Part shown: piece after piece, positions 1 through 9,058 of the stretch
How positions within the stretch are numbered: the stretch's first letter is position 1
Layout of the letters: every line of letters starts with the position of its first letter
Assembly (NCBI GenBank): GCA_958412345.1
Contig: CATYSO010000005.1
Location: 1 to 64,000 of the forward strand
Length of the DNA stretch: 64,000 nt
Direction of reading: 5' to 3'
Origin: an uncultured Collinsella sp.
GTDB taxonomy: Bacteria; Actinomycetota; Coriobacteriia; Coriobacteriales; Coriobacteriaceae
Notes under the pieces: model-generated
The model's input: only the letters and a program-made list of their open reading frames with translations
Database searches by the model: none
Told to the model about the DNA's origin: nothing
Made by a program: the position numbers and the translations under genes

Positions 1-179
1 CGCCCCGCAGTGCCCGCTTCCCCCGAGAACAATTATCAGTGCAGGTAGACGGCTTATCAAAAATCGAAAATTGTCGGTATGGATGGGGGTCTCCGAATCA
101 GCCCCGTAATCCGGCATAGTTTTGAAATGGCGCTTAAGTAGGCACAAGCTAAATACCGATTCCAAGGATAGTTGCGGGG

Positions 180-294
180 GAATAGTTCCTGGATGCCGGG
201 GTTTGGCGGAAATCAGGAACTATTTCACCGTAACTGAGGAGGGCGGGGTGGATGGTAGGGTAGCTTATAGAGCCCCGTTCCAAATGAGCTACTT
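180..294. repeat. Palindromic intergenic element, diverged copy A
   Basis: An 11-bp inverted repeat (AATAGTTCCTG at 181-191, CAGGAACTATT at 214-224) has a small GCC/GGC stem in its loop. The right flank, about 220-294, matches the right half of the much better preserved element at 44149-44291: both read CTATTTCACCG, then GTAGCT, AGCCCCGT, CCAAAT and AGCTACTT in the same order. The minus-strand gene next to it ends inside the element. Bases 1-179 hold no gene that I can support. Confidence 0.6.
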
Positions 295-691
295 AGGCGG
301 GGTCGATGTCCATGCTGGCGATTAGGTTGATGTTGGTGTCTAGGAGATTCTCCAGCACGACGTCGCCCATGCGGATGGGGGCGTTGACGACTAGACCTCG
401 GATGAGGGCCATGGCCTGGGCGTGGAGTTCTAGCGGGATGGCTTCGGCGGTGCGCACCGGGAGCAGGGCTTCGTTGCCGCCGGAGACGGCCACGGTCGTC
501 GTGAGCACGCGCATGGGGCAGGTGAGCTCCTGATGTGCGAACTTATCGCCGCGCGGGCAGTTGTTGCCGGTTACGGAGCGCACTTCCACCACGGCGCCAT
601 TGGCGTCGCGCTCCACCTCTACGGTCAGAAGGCATTCGGATGGGCAGGTGGTGCAGTTGAACTTGAGCTTTTCGATTTCGTTCGTGCTCAT
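293..691 (-). CDS. DUF1667 family protein of a glycerol-3-phosphate dehydrogenase-type operon
   Basis: A small cysteine-rich protein of 132 residues. The N-terminus holds CTTCPSEC and, about 35 residues on, CPRGDKFAHQELTCP, the conserved cysteine pattern of DUF1667; four or five cysteines could bind a metal or Fe-S cluster. In many anaerobes this family is the third gene after a GlpA-like dehydrogenase and an FAD oxidoreductase, as here, so it is probably an electron-transfer subunit of the same complex (inference). The ATG at 689-691 was preferred to a longer in-frame start at 742 because the longer form would overlap the upstream gene by 47 bp and GAGG lies just upstream of 691. Four bases separate it from the upstream stop. 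The stop codon lies within a palindromic element. Confidence 0.85.
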   Translation of the reverse strand: MSTNEIEKLKFNCTTCPSECLLTVEVERDANGAVVEVRSVTGNNCPRGDKFAHQELTCPMRVLTTTVAVSGGNEALLPVRTAEAIPLELHAQAMALIRGLVVNAPIRMGDVVLENLLDTNINLIASMDIDPA

Positions 692-695
692 GACC

Positions 696-2045
696 CTACG
701 CCTCCTCGACGGGATCGACGGACAGGACAATTTCGCTAGCACCTAGGTCGAGTGCGCGCTGAATCACCTTTGCCGGCAGCGGGAAGCTTTCCATGACGCT
801 CGGCTTAAATGCACGGACCTTGCCGGCGAACAGTTCCTCGTCGCCTGCTAGAATGCGCACGCGGGCGGCGTCGACCGGTCGGCGCACGCGGAAGTTGAGC
901 TTGGTGAGCTCGACGGTTGTGATACGCCTCGGAAGTGCGTAGCCGGCAATGCCGGCGGGGGAGACCGTGAGCTCGCAGCTCGCGCTCGCAGCGTCAGCCT
1001 CGTCGCCCAGCGCGTACGCCGCCGCAGCCTCACCGGCGCGCTCGGACTCGGCCGTCACGTTGTCGGCCAGGTCGTGCACGTGCAGCACGTTGCCGCAGGC
1101 AAAGATGCCTGGTACGCCCGTCTGCAGGTTCTGGTTCACCACGGCGCCGCGCGTGCGCGGGTCAAGCTCTACACCCGCGGCAACCGAAAGCTCGTTCTCG
1201 GGAATCAGGCCCACCGAAAGCAGCAACGTGTCGCACGGAACAATGCGCTCGGTACCCGGAATGGGCGCCAAGTGCTCGTCGACCTGACTCACCTCGACGG
1301 CCTCCACACGGTCGTGCCCAATCACGCGCGTGACCGTGGTCGACAGATGCAGCGGAATACCAAAATCGTCCAGGCAGTTCTTCACATTGCGGCGCAGGCC
1401 GTTGGCGTACGGCATGAGCTCGTACACGCCCTCGACCGAAATCCCCTCGAGCGTGCAGCGACGTGCCATGATGAGCCCGATATCGCCCGAACCCAAAATG
1501 ACGGCGCGCGAGCCGGGTTTGAGATTTTCGATATTGATGTATCGCTGCGCCAGGCCGGCCGTAAACACGCCGGCGGGACGACTGCCGGGGATCTTGATCT
1601 CGCTGCGGGTGCGCTCGCGGCACCCCATGGCAAGGACGACCGCCCGTCCGGTGAGCTGCAGCATGCCGGCGGGGCTCATGAGCGTGACGGTATGGACCGC
1701 GGTGTCTTCCGTAGACTCGCCCGAATCGATCCCAAGCACCATGCTGTTCAGGAACAGTGCAATGTTGGTTGCGTACACCTGGTCGATAAAGCGCTGCGCG
1801 TACTCGGGACCGGTGAGCTCCTGTTTAAAGTGCGACAGGCCAAAGCCGGGGTGGATGCACTGGCGGAGGATGCCGCCCAGGTGCTGCTCGCGCTCCATGA
1901 TGGCCACGCGTGCGCCTGCCTCATGCGCGGCCAGCGCGGCCGCCATGCCGGCAGGTCCGCCGCCGATAACGACCACGTCGAAGGCTTGCGTTTGTACGAC
2001 TTCTACGGCGCCGTAATCAATCGCGCTCGATCCGAATTCCGCCAT
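696..2045 (-). CDS. FAD/NAD(P)-dependent oxidoreductase, GlpB-like partner
   Basis: A 449-residue flavoprotein of the pyridine-nucleotide-disulphide oxidoreductase fold. The N-terminal dinucleotide motif is VVIGGGPAGMAAA (about residues 25-37), a second Rossmann motif AVILGSGDIGL lies near 180, and the FAD-closing GIFACGNVLHVHDL segment is near residue 320. It probably moves electrons from the GlpA-like subunit to NAD or the quinone pool (inference from family and context). The start lies one base after the stop of the upstream dehydrogenase, so the two are translationally coupled. There is no CxxC redox disulphide next to the FAD motif, so it is not a thioredoxin reductase. This is the standard middle gene of a dehydrogenase-oxidoreductase-DUF1667 trio. 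Confidence 0.85.
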   Translation of the reverse strand: MAEFGSSAIDYGAVEVVQTQAFDVVVIGGGPAGMAAALAAHEAGARVAIMEREQHLGGILRQCIHPGFGLSHFKQELTGPEYAQRFIDQVYATNIALFLNSMVLGIDSGESTEDTAVHTVTLMSPAGMLQLTGRAVVLAMGCRERTRSEIKIPGSRPAGVFTAGLAQRYINIENLKPGSRAVILGSGDIGLIMARRCTLEGISVEGVYELMPYANGLRRNVKNCLDDFGIPLHLSTTVTRVIGHDRVEAVEVSQVDEHLAPIPGTERIVPCDTLLLSVGLIPENELSVAAGVELDPRTRGAVVNQNLQTGVPGIFACGNVLHVHDLADNVTAESERAGEAAAAYALGDEADAASASCELTVSPAGIAGYALPRRITTVELTKLNFRVRRPVDAARVRILAGDEELFAGKVRAFKPSVMESFPLPAKVIQRALDLGASEIVLSVDPVEEA

Positions 2046-2046
2046 C

Positions 2047-3501
2047 CTAGCGCACCCCCTTCAAAGGTCCCTCGACCAGCCAGGAGCCGGCGTCCTCCAG
2101 TAATACCTCGCTGGGGTCGCAGCCCAGCTCGCGGGCAAGAATCGTCACCACACGGCTCTGGCAAAACCCGCTCTGGCACCGACCCATGCCGGCACGGCAG
2201 CGGCGCTTGACACCCTCGACCGAAACTGCGCCCGGACGGCGTCGGATCGCGGCCACAATCTCGGCCTCGGGCACCGTCTCGCAGCGGCAGACAATCTGTC
2301 CCCACGCGGGATCGGACTCGATCAGCTCCTCCTTGCGCGCCAGCGGCGCTCGGTCAAAGTCGTCCGGTGCGCGGCGAATTGGGTTCCAGTCCGCCCTCTC
2401 GTGCAGTTCCACGCCCGCCTCACGCATCACGAGTTCCACGCGCTCGGCAATGGCCGGTGCGCTTGCCACACCCGGCGACTGAATGCCCGCCGCCTGGAAA
2501 AGCCCCGGCACCACGGCCGACTGCCCAATAAAGAAGTCGTTCGTACCCTGAATGACCGGGCGCCCACCGGCAAATGCGCGCACCACGCGGCGCGTATCCA
2601 GATCGGGCACCAGCTTGCGCGCGCCGGTCAACAGCGCGTTCACATCGCTCGCATAGGTCTGCGTGTCGCCCGGTTCGCGCACGGCAGCCGTGGCGGTAAT
2701 CACGGTGTTGCCGTGTACGGTACCTGTGACGATAACGCCCTTCGATATCGGCGTCGGCACGGGGTAGAGCGGCATTAGTGCGCGCGGTTCCTTGTCCAGC
2801 ACCACGATGTTGCCCTGACGCCAGACCATCTGGAACTCCTCGGCGCCTGCCATATGCGAGATGTCGGCGGCGCCGTTGCCCGCGGCGTTGATCAGGTAGC
2901 GGCAGCGTACGTTGCCAGCGGGGGTCACCAGCGTAAAGCGCGCGTCGTCGCCCGAGCCCGCGACTTCAATCGCTTCCACCGACGCGGACCGCATAAACGT
3001 CACCCCGTTGGCCACGGCGTTCTCCAGCGCGGCGATGGCAACCTCAAACGGGTCGACAAATCCAGTCGAGGGGCACCACAACGCACACGTTGCATCGGCA
3101 CTGGCGCGCGGCTCTAATTCGTGGATGCGGTCGGGGCCGATGATCGCCAGCTCGGGAACGCCGTTCGCCAGGCCATTCTGGAGCAGCTTCTCCAGGTGTG
3201 TGCGGTCCTCGTCGTTAAAGCCCAACACCATCGACCCGGTGCGGCGGAACAGAAAGCCCAGCTCCTGCGCCCACGTACCGTACAACTCGCAGCCACGGGC
3301 GTTGACCTGCGCCTTTACGGTGCCCGGCGCCGGATCGTAGCCAGCGTGCACCAGGCCGCCGTTGGCCTTCGACGCGCCCAGCGCAATATCGTTAGCCGCC
3401 TCGACCACGCAAATGGACAGGTCATAGCGCGCGAGCTGCCGCGCGATGGCGCATCCGGTGATGCCCGCGCCGACAATCGCGATATCAAACGTTTCTGTCA
3501 C
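2047..3501 (-). CDS. glpA: FAD-dependent glycerol-3-phosphate dehydrogenase-like protein with BFD-type Fe-S domain
   Basis: A 484-residue DAO-fold flavoenzyme. The FAD motif IVGAGITGCAIA lies at residues 9-20, and a C-terminal BFD-like [2Fe-2S] region carries CRCETVPEAE (near 395) and CRAGMGRCQSGFC (near 435), matching anaerobic GlpA. GlpA oxidises sn-glycerol-3-phosphate to dihydroxyacetone phosphate. Close relatives oxidise other 2-hydroxy acids (for example the LhgO family), so the substrate is not certain from sequence alone. It is the first gene of a three-gene minus-strand operon. GGGAGG precedes the ATG at a normal distance, and a palindrome (3519-3533) lies just upstream. Confidence 0.8.
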   Translation of the reverse strand: MTETFDIAIVGAGITGCAIARQLARYDLSICVVEAANDIALGASKANGGLVHAGYDPAPGTVKAQVNARGCELYGTWAQELGFLFRRTGSMVLGFNDEDRTHLEKLLQNGLANGVPELAIIGPDRIHELEPRASADATCALWCPSTGFVDPFEVAIAALENAVANGVTFMRSASVEAIEVAGSGDDARFTLVTPAGNVRCRYLINAAGNGAADISHMAGAEEFQMVWRQGNIVVLDKEPRALMPLYPVPTPISKGVIVTGTVHGNTVITATAAVREPGDTQTYASDVNALLTGARKLVPDLDTRRVVRAFAGGRPVIQGTNDFFIGQSAVVPGLFQAAGIQSPGVASAPAIAERVELVMREAGVELHERADWNPIRRAPDDFDRAPLARKEELIESDPAWGQIVCRCETVPEAEIVAAIRRRPGAVSVEGVKRRCRAGMGRCQSGFCQSRVVTILARELGCDPSEVLLEDAGSWLVEGPLKGVR

Positions 3502-3518
3502 AGTGCCTCCCAGACGAG

Positions 3519-3533
3519 TTGACAGGCTGTCAA
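3519..3533. promoter_or_regulatory. Palindromic operator-like site upstream of the glp-type operon
   Basis: TTGACAGGCTGTCAA is a perfect inverted repeat (TTGACA-GGC-TGTCAA) ending 18 bp before the dehydrogenase start codon. Its position suggests a repressor operator near the transcription start; TTGACA could also serve as a -35 box, but I found no convincing -10 partner. Confidence 0.4.
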
Positions 3534-3671
3534 TAAGACTATCCTACGGTCTGCACACCTCCAGTACGGCGGCAATGCGGCGAACAGCCCCGCAACACCC
3601 GCCAACGGCAGGCGAGGGGAGACCCGGCACGGATGTTGGCCGCGTCTGCCGACAGCTACGGCAACCGTTCG

Positions 3672-3887
3672 TCTCGATCTGTAACAGCTAGCTGACGATT
3701 TGGGTTCTAGATGTTACAGATCAAGACAAACCTTCCGGTGGATTTTGAATGTCTTGATCTGTAACAGTAAGGACTGATTTTGCGGCCCAAGATGTTACAG
3801 ATCGAGATTGAAGTCGGGGAGGGACCCCTGTGTCTCGATCTGTAACATCTAGACCCAGATTCCGCTCCCACCTGTTACAGATTGAGA
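3672..3887. repeat. Array of six alternating-orientation 15-bp motifs, about 40-bp period
   Basis: The motif TCTYGATCTGTAACA occurs at 3672-3686, 3752-3766 and 3833-3847. Its reverse complement TGTTACAGATYRAGA occurs at 3712-3726, 3793-3807 and 3873-3887. The six starts are 40, 40, 41, 40 and 40 bp apart; the five intervening segments are 25, 25, 26, 25 and 25 bp long and unrelated to each other. The rest of 3502-3988 (487 bp) contains the operator-like palindrome at 3519 and otherwise no recognisable gene. Confidence 0.85.
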
Positions 3888-3988
3888 TGTTTGTGTCCGC
3901 GCCAGTCCCGCCCCTAGCCGTGGTCCCATATAAACAAACCCCGTGGTAAACTTGATCGGACTGTTAATATTCCGAAAGGTACACCCCA

Positions 3989-4420
3989 ATGTCCAAGTAC
4001 ATCTCCGAGCTCATGTCGCCGCAGCTTATGGGCGTCGTCTATGCCTTCGTTGGCTTTATCATCGCCCTGTATGTGCTGTCGGTCGTCTATGTGTTCATCG
4101 ACGCTCGCCGCCGCGGCGCCAGCGCCTACGTGGCATGGGGCATCATCGCCCTCATCCCGTTTGTGGGCCTCATCGCCTACCTGGTTCTGCGCCCGCATTC
4201 TTATGCGTCCGACCGCGAGGAGCAGGAGCTGGACATGGCCCTGCGCGAGCGCCAGCTTGCCCAGTACGGCACCTGCCCGCAGTGCGGCGCGCCCATCGAG
4301 AAGGACTTCGTCGTCTGCCCGGTGTGCGATACCCAGGTTCGCAACGTGTGTCCCAGCTGCCATCGCCCGCTCGATGCGCACTGGAAGGTCTGCCCCTACT
4401 GCCGAACTCGCATCCAGTAA
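3989..4420 (+). CDS. Small membrane protein with double zinc ribbon
   Basis: A 143-residue protein. Two transmembrane helices (about residues 12-35 and 46-67) resemble the N-terminal domain of phospholipase-D-nuclease-type proteins. A short charged linker follows, then a cytosolic zinc-ribbon region with four CxxC knuckles: CPQC, CPVC, CPSC and CPYC (residues 93-139). Its function is unknown; proteins like this are usually membrane-anchored adaptors. AAAGG lies 10-15 bases before the ATG. It stands alone between a repeat array and thrS, with a GC-rich hairpin downstream. Confidence 0.75.
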   Translation: MSKYISELMSPQLMGVVYAFVGFIIALYVLSVVYVFIDARRRGASAYVAWGIIALIPFVGLIAYLVLRPHSYASDREEQELDMALRERQLAQYGTCPQCGAPIEKDFVVCPVCDTQVRNVCPSCHRPLDAHWKVCPYCRTRIQ

Positions 4421-4514
4421 CGCATCCATCGCCGGGCCGGCCGCAAGCCACGGGCACTCCGCAAGCCGCGCGCCCCGCAGCCCCGCCCCACACGATGAAG
4501 CATGCGTAGAAAAT

Positions 4515-4545
4515 CGCCCGCCGTGCCATTAAGGTGCGGCGGGCG
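4515..4545. terminator. GC-rich hairpin, probably a bidirectional or minus-strand terminator
   Basis: CGCCCGCCG at 4515-4523 pairs perfectly with CGGCGGGCG at 4537-4545. Read on the minus strand it is followed by ATTTT, a better U-tract than on the plus strand (CTTGTAT). It separates the zinc-ribbon gene from thrS. Confidence 0.55.
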
Positions 4546-4547
4546 CT

Positions 4548-4574
4548 TGTATACCAAGGCAACCTGCCTATAAT
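4548..4574 (+). promoter_or_regulatory. Probable thrS promoter
   Basis: TTGTAT at 4548-4553 and a consensus TATAAT at 4569-4574 are separated by 15 bp. The expected start would give a leader of about 60 nt. No T-box sequence or specifier hairpin is visible in this leader. Confidence 0.5.
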
Positions 4575-4643
4575 GATGCAAGTTAAAACGCCGAGCGCAT
4601 CGCACGCACTTGCATCAGGCATCCGAGAGGAGAAAACATACCC

Positions 4644-6407
<1,764 letters not shown>

Positions 6408-6430
6408 CACAAACAATACAAGAATTAACA

Positions 6431-6466
6431 AAGGCGATCGTCCTATAGGGCGGTCGCCTTTTTTGT
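6431..6466 (+). terminator. thrS terminator 1
   Basis: GGCGATCGTCC pairs with GGGCGGTCGCC (two G-U pairs) and is followed by TTTTTTGTTG, a standard Rho-independent terminator. Confidence 0.85.
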
Positions 6467-6478
6467 TGTCTATAGAAG

Positions 6479-6510
6479 AAAAGCCGCTGGTAAGAGCGGC
6501 TTTTTTGTTG
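6479..6510. terminator. thrS terminator 2, possibly bidirectional
   Basis: AAGCCGCT pairs with AGCGGCTT, followed on the plus strand by TTTTGTTG and preceded by an A-rich stretch, so it could stop transcription from either side and isolate the capsule promoter. Confidence 0.75.
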
Positions 6511-6511
6511 T

Positions 6512-6647
6512 GCAAAAAGGTACAGGTTTTTGTAGAGGCGTATGGAGATGCACCCATTCGCGGCGCATTTTGTGCAATCTGGGAAAACGCGAGCAGTTTG
6601 CTCGTATAATGAGCAACATCGAAAGATACAAAAACCTGTACTTTTGC
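6512..6647. repeat. Inverted repeat flanking the capsule promoter
   Basis: The arm at 6512-6534 (GGTACAGGTTTTTGTA core) is repeated in reverse complement at 6627-6647 (TACAAAAACCTGTAC core): 15 bp perfect, then an imperfect extension. The pair brackets the -10 box at 6605. Only the right arm would be transcribed from that promoter, so a DNA-level role is more likely than an RNA hairpin. Confidence 0.65.
6597..6616 (+). promoter_or_regulatory. Probable capsule-operon promoter -10 inside a small palindrome
   Basis: TATAAT at 6605-6610 is framed by GCTC and GAGC, making a short dyad over the -10 box. No good -35 box lies at 16-18 bp, so an activator may be needed (inference). Confidence 0.4.
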
Positions 6648-6679
6648 GACTGCGCCTAGCTGCGAGCGAGAAGCCTGTT

Positions 6680-6722
6680 CTTAACGCCCCTGCATCTGCG
6701 TACGTCGCGGATGCAAGTTAAG
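6680..6722 (+). promoter_or_regulatory. Structured RNA leader of the LoaP-type gene
   Basis: The outer stem is CTTAAC (6680-6685) with GTTAAG (6717-6722). The inner stem is TGCATCTGCG (6691-6700) with CGCGGATGCA (6706-6715) and a TACGT loop. A GCCCC bulge on the 5' side could instead pair with the G-run of the ribosome-binding site at 6722-6726, which ends 6 bases before the start codon. This fits a hairpin that is bound by the antiterminator or hides the ribosome site. Confidence 0.6.
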
Positions 6723-6732
6723 GGGGCGAGAG

Positions 6733-7323
6733 ATGGAACAGACAATGCGGCGCCAAGAGCAGCTGCCCGGCGCCTTTAGCGGCGCCATCACCAACATCCA
6801 GCGCGGCCGCGTCCGCTGGTATCTGGTCCACACCCCCAACGGTAAAGAGCGCGAGACCTGCGAAAAGGTCCGCCGCATTATCCCGCACGAGCTGATGCAG
6901 GACGCTTTTGTGATGCAAAAGGAGTTCTGGTTTAAGCGGGACGGCGCCTGGTCGCTCCAAACCAAACCTATGTACAAGGAATACTTCTTCGTCGCCACGC
7001 GCGATGCCGCCCTACTCGACAAGGCTTTGGCCCAGTTGAGCTTTGGTTGCAGGATTGCCGGCAGCAGGGAGCGGGCCTATGCGCCCATGCCGGACGATGC
7101 GCAGGACTGGTACCGCAGCGTGCTCGACGACGACGGCGTGGTACGCAACAGCGTAGCGCGCATAGAAGACGGCGTGCTGCACATAGAGCAAGGCCCGCTG
7201 GTGGGTCAAGAGGCCCGTGTGAAGAAGATCGACCGTCATAAGCGCTGGTGCCTGGTGGACGTGGGCGAAGGCGACTCCGCTTTTAGGGAGCTGCTTCCGT
7301 TAGACGTGCCCAGCAAAACGTAA
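6733..7323 (+). CDS. loaP: NusG-family transcription antiterminator, LoaP type
   Basis: A 196-residue specialised NusG paralogue. The NGN domain begins at about residue 27 (RWYLVHTPNGKERETCEKVR) and contains FVMQKEFWFKRDG and KPMYKEYFFV. A KOW segment follows at about 150-190 (GPLVGQEARVKKIDRHKRW). Paralogues of this kind (RfaH, UpxY, LoaP) join RNA polymerase at the start of one long operon and stop early termination. As first gene of a polysaccharide locus of about 13 kb, it probably acts on that operon (inference). The start is supported by GGGGGCGAG 3-9 bases upstream. The next gene begins soon after. Confidence 0.85.
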   Translation: MEQTMRRQEQLPGAFSGAITNIQRGRVRWYLVHTPNGKERETCEKVRRIIPHELMQDAFVMQKEFWFKRDGAWSLQTKPMYKEYFFVATRDAALLDKALAQLSFGCRIAGSRERAYAPMPDDAQDWYRSVLDDDGVVRNSVARIEDGVLHIEQGPLVGQEARVKKIDRHKRWCLVDVGEGDSAFRELLPLDVPSKT

Positions 7324-7400
7324 GGGAGACGTTGCGCCGGCAATTCGTTCGCATTTTGAATTTATCGATTGGGGGATCCCTGGGGGACAGGGACGTAAGT

Positions 7401-8207
7401 ATGACTGTGGCTGCTAAAGAAATAACAGAGAGCAATGCGCCCGAAGGCGCGGCGTTCATTGCTCAGACCATGGACCGGCGCGAGGACGCGGCGGGTGCTG
7501 GGGTCGGCGCTGAGGTAGACACGGGGACGGTGAGCCTCCCGGGCTCGCGCGAGTTCGCCGCAGAGTCCCGTGCGCTCGACACGAGGTCGTTCGGTTATCG
7601 CTTCGTGAAGCGCACCTTCGACATAGGCCTCAGTTTCTGCGTCTGTGCCGTGGGGCTCATCCCCGGTGCGGTGCTCTGCGCATTCATCGCGGCGGACACT
7701 AAGGGCGCTCCCCTCTACGCGCACGAGCGTGCGGGGCGCTTCGGCCGCCCCATCCACGTGCTCAAGTTCCGCTCCATGGTCGCCGATGCCGACGACGTGG
7801 AGAAGTACCTCACGCCGGCACAGATTGAGGAGTGGCACCGCGAGCGCAAGGTCACAAACGATCCCCGAATCACCAAGCTAGGCCGCGTCCTGCGCAAGAC
7901 GTCCCTGGACGAGCTGCCCCAGTTCTTCAACGTGCTTGTGGGGCAGCTATCCGTAATCGGGCCCCGGGCCATCACCTACGAGGAGCTCGGGAATTTCACA
8001 CACGAGCAGCAAGTGCAGGTTCTTGCCGTCCCCCAGGGCATCACCGGTGCCTGGCAGTCGGGCCCGCGCAACCTCGCGACCTTCGAGAACGGCCTGCGCC
8101 AGGAGTTCGAGCTCGCCTACGCGCGCGGCGCGAACCTCAAGGCCGACTGGCGGGTCTTCTTCAAGACCTTCTCTGTGATGTTCGGCAAGAACAAGACGGG
8201 GAGGTAG
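7401..8207 (+). CDS. Initiating sugar-phosphate transferase (WcaJ/PssY-type)
   Basis: Transfers the first sugar-1-phosphate to undecaprenyl phosphate to start a repeat unit. The PF02397 core is clear: KRTFDIGLSFCV (membrane entry), PLYAHERAGRFGRP, LKFRSMVADAD, DPRITKLGRVLRKTSLDELPQ and GPRAITYEE. It is a short form with one membrane helix and no N-terminal four-helix domain. The ATG at 7401 has AGGGA seven bases upstream; an in-frame TTG at 7332 would add 23 residues but has poorly spaced Shine-Dalgarno bases. It is the second gene of the capsule operon. Confidence 0.9.
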   Translation: MTVAAKEITESNAPEGAAFIAQTMDRREDAAGAGVGAEVDTGTVSLPGSREFAAESRALDTRSFGYRFVKRTFDIGLSFCVCAVGLIPGAVLCAFIAADTKGAPLYAHERAGRFGRPIHVLKFRSMVADADDVEKYLTPAQIEEWHRERKVTNDPRITKLGRVLRKTSLDELPQFFNVLVGQLSVIGPRAITYEELGNFTHEQQVQVLAVPQGITGAWQSGPRNLATFENGLRQEFELAYARGANLKADWRVFFKTFSVMFGKNKTGR

Positions 8208-8209
8208 GT

Positions 8210-9058
8210 ATGGATTCCCAGACTTTCCCTCCCTACAGCGTGCTCATGAGTCTCTATGCCAAGGAGCGCGCAGAGTACCTGCGCGAGGCGCTGGACTCGA
8301 TGCTCGACCAGACGGTGCCCCCGGCGGAGGTCGTCGTCGTGAAGGACGGCCCGCTGACTGACGAGCTCGAGGACGTCCTCTCCGAGTACGACGCGGCCAA
8401 CCACGGCCTGTTCAGTTTCGTTTCCTACCCCGAGAACAGAGGCCTCGGCTACGCGCTTGCCCGGGGCATTGAGGCGTGCTCAAATGAGGTCATAGCCCGC
8501 ATGGACACCGATGACCACGCCCTTTCGGGGCGCATGGAGCGCCAGCTTGCTCTCATGTCCGAGCAGGGACTCGACATGGTGGGCAGCAATGTGACGGAGT
8601 TTATCGAGGCCTGGGACAAGCCCGTGGCAACGACGGACCTGCCCATAACCCACGACGAGATCGTCGCCTATTCCAAGCGCCGCAACCCCTTCCGGCACCC
8701 GCCCATGACCTTCCGGCGCTCGAAGGTGCTCGCCGCTGGGAGTTACAACGCCGACTTCCCCTACTTCGAAGACTGGGATCTCTTCAACCGGATGCTTGCC
8801 TCGGGCTGCCGTGCGGCCAACGTGCACGAGGCCCTTGTGGCAATGCGCGTGAGCCCAGACTTCTACGCTCGCAGAGGAGGTCGAGGCTATCTGTCGCACG
8901 CGCGGCGCTTCAAGCGGGCGCAGCTGGCATGTGGGTATTTCAGCGCTGCCGACTACTTCATCTCGTTTGTTCCCCAGGCAGTTGTCTGCCTCATGCCCAA
9001 CGCCCTTCGCGGGCTCGTATACACAAGGATTCTCCGGAAAGGGGGAGATGCGGAGTGA
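8210..9058 (+). CDS. Family 2 glycosyltransferase
   Basis: A 282-residue GT-A enzyme that adds a sugar to the lipid-linked repeat. Visible features are the start YSVLMSLYAKERAEYLREAL, VVVKDGP, the metal-binding DxD-like MDTDD (near residue 100) and the acceptor-side FEDWDLFNRML (near 190). The C-terminal part is hydrophobic. The start follows the previous stop by two bases with GGGGAGG upstream; the last base triplet overlaps the next gene. The sugar cannot be told from sequence. Confidence 0.88.
   Translation: MDSQTFPPYSVLMSLYAKERAEYLREALDSMLDQTVPPAEVVVVKDGPLTDELEDVLSEYDAANHGLFSFVSYPENRGLGYALARGIEACSNEVIARMDTDDHALSGRMERQLALMSEQGLDMVGSNVTEFIEAWDKPVATTDLPITHDEIVAYSKRRNPFRHPPMTFRRSKVLAAGSYNADFPYFEDWDLFNRMLASGCRAANVHEALVAMRVSPDFYARRGGRGYLSHARRFKRAQLACGYFSAADYFISFVPQAVVCLMPNALRGLVYTRILRKGGDAE

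Noticed and set aside
3672..3887. CRISPR array
   Set aside because: Repeats are only 15 bp and alternate in orientation, spacers are 25-26 bp, and no cas gene is in the window.
4546..4643. T-box leader for thrS
   Set aside because: No T-box consensus or antiterminator fold; the leader is only about 60 nt.
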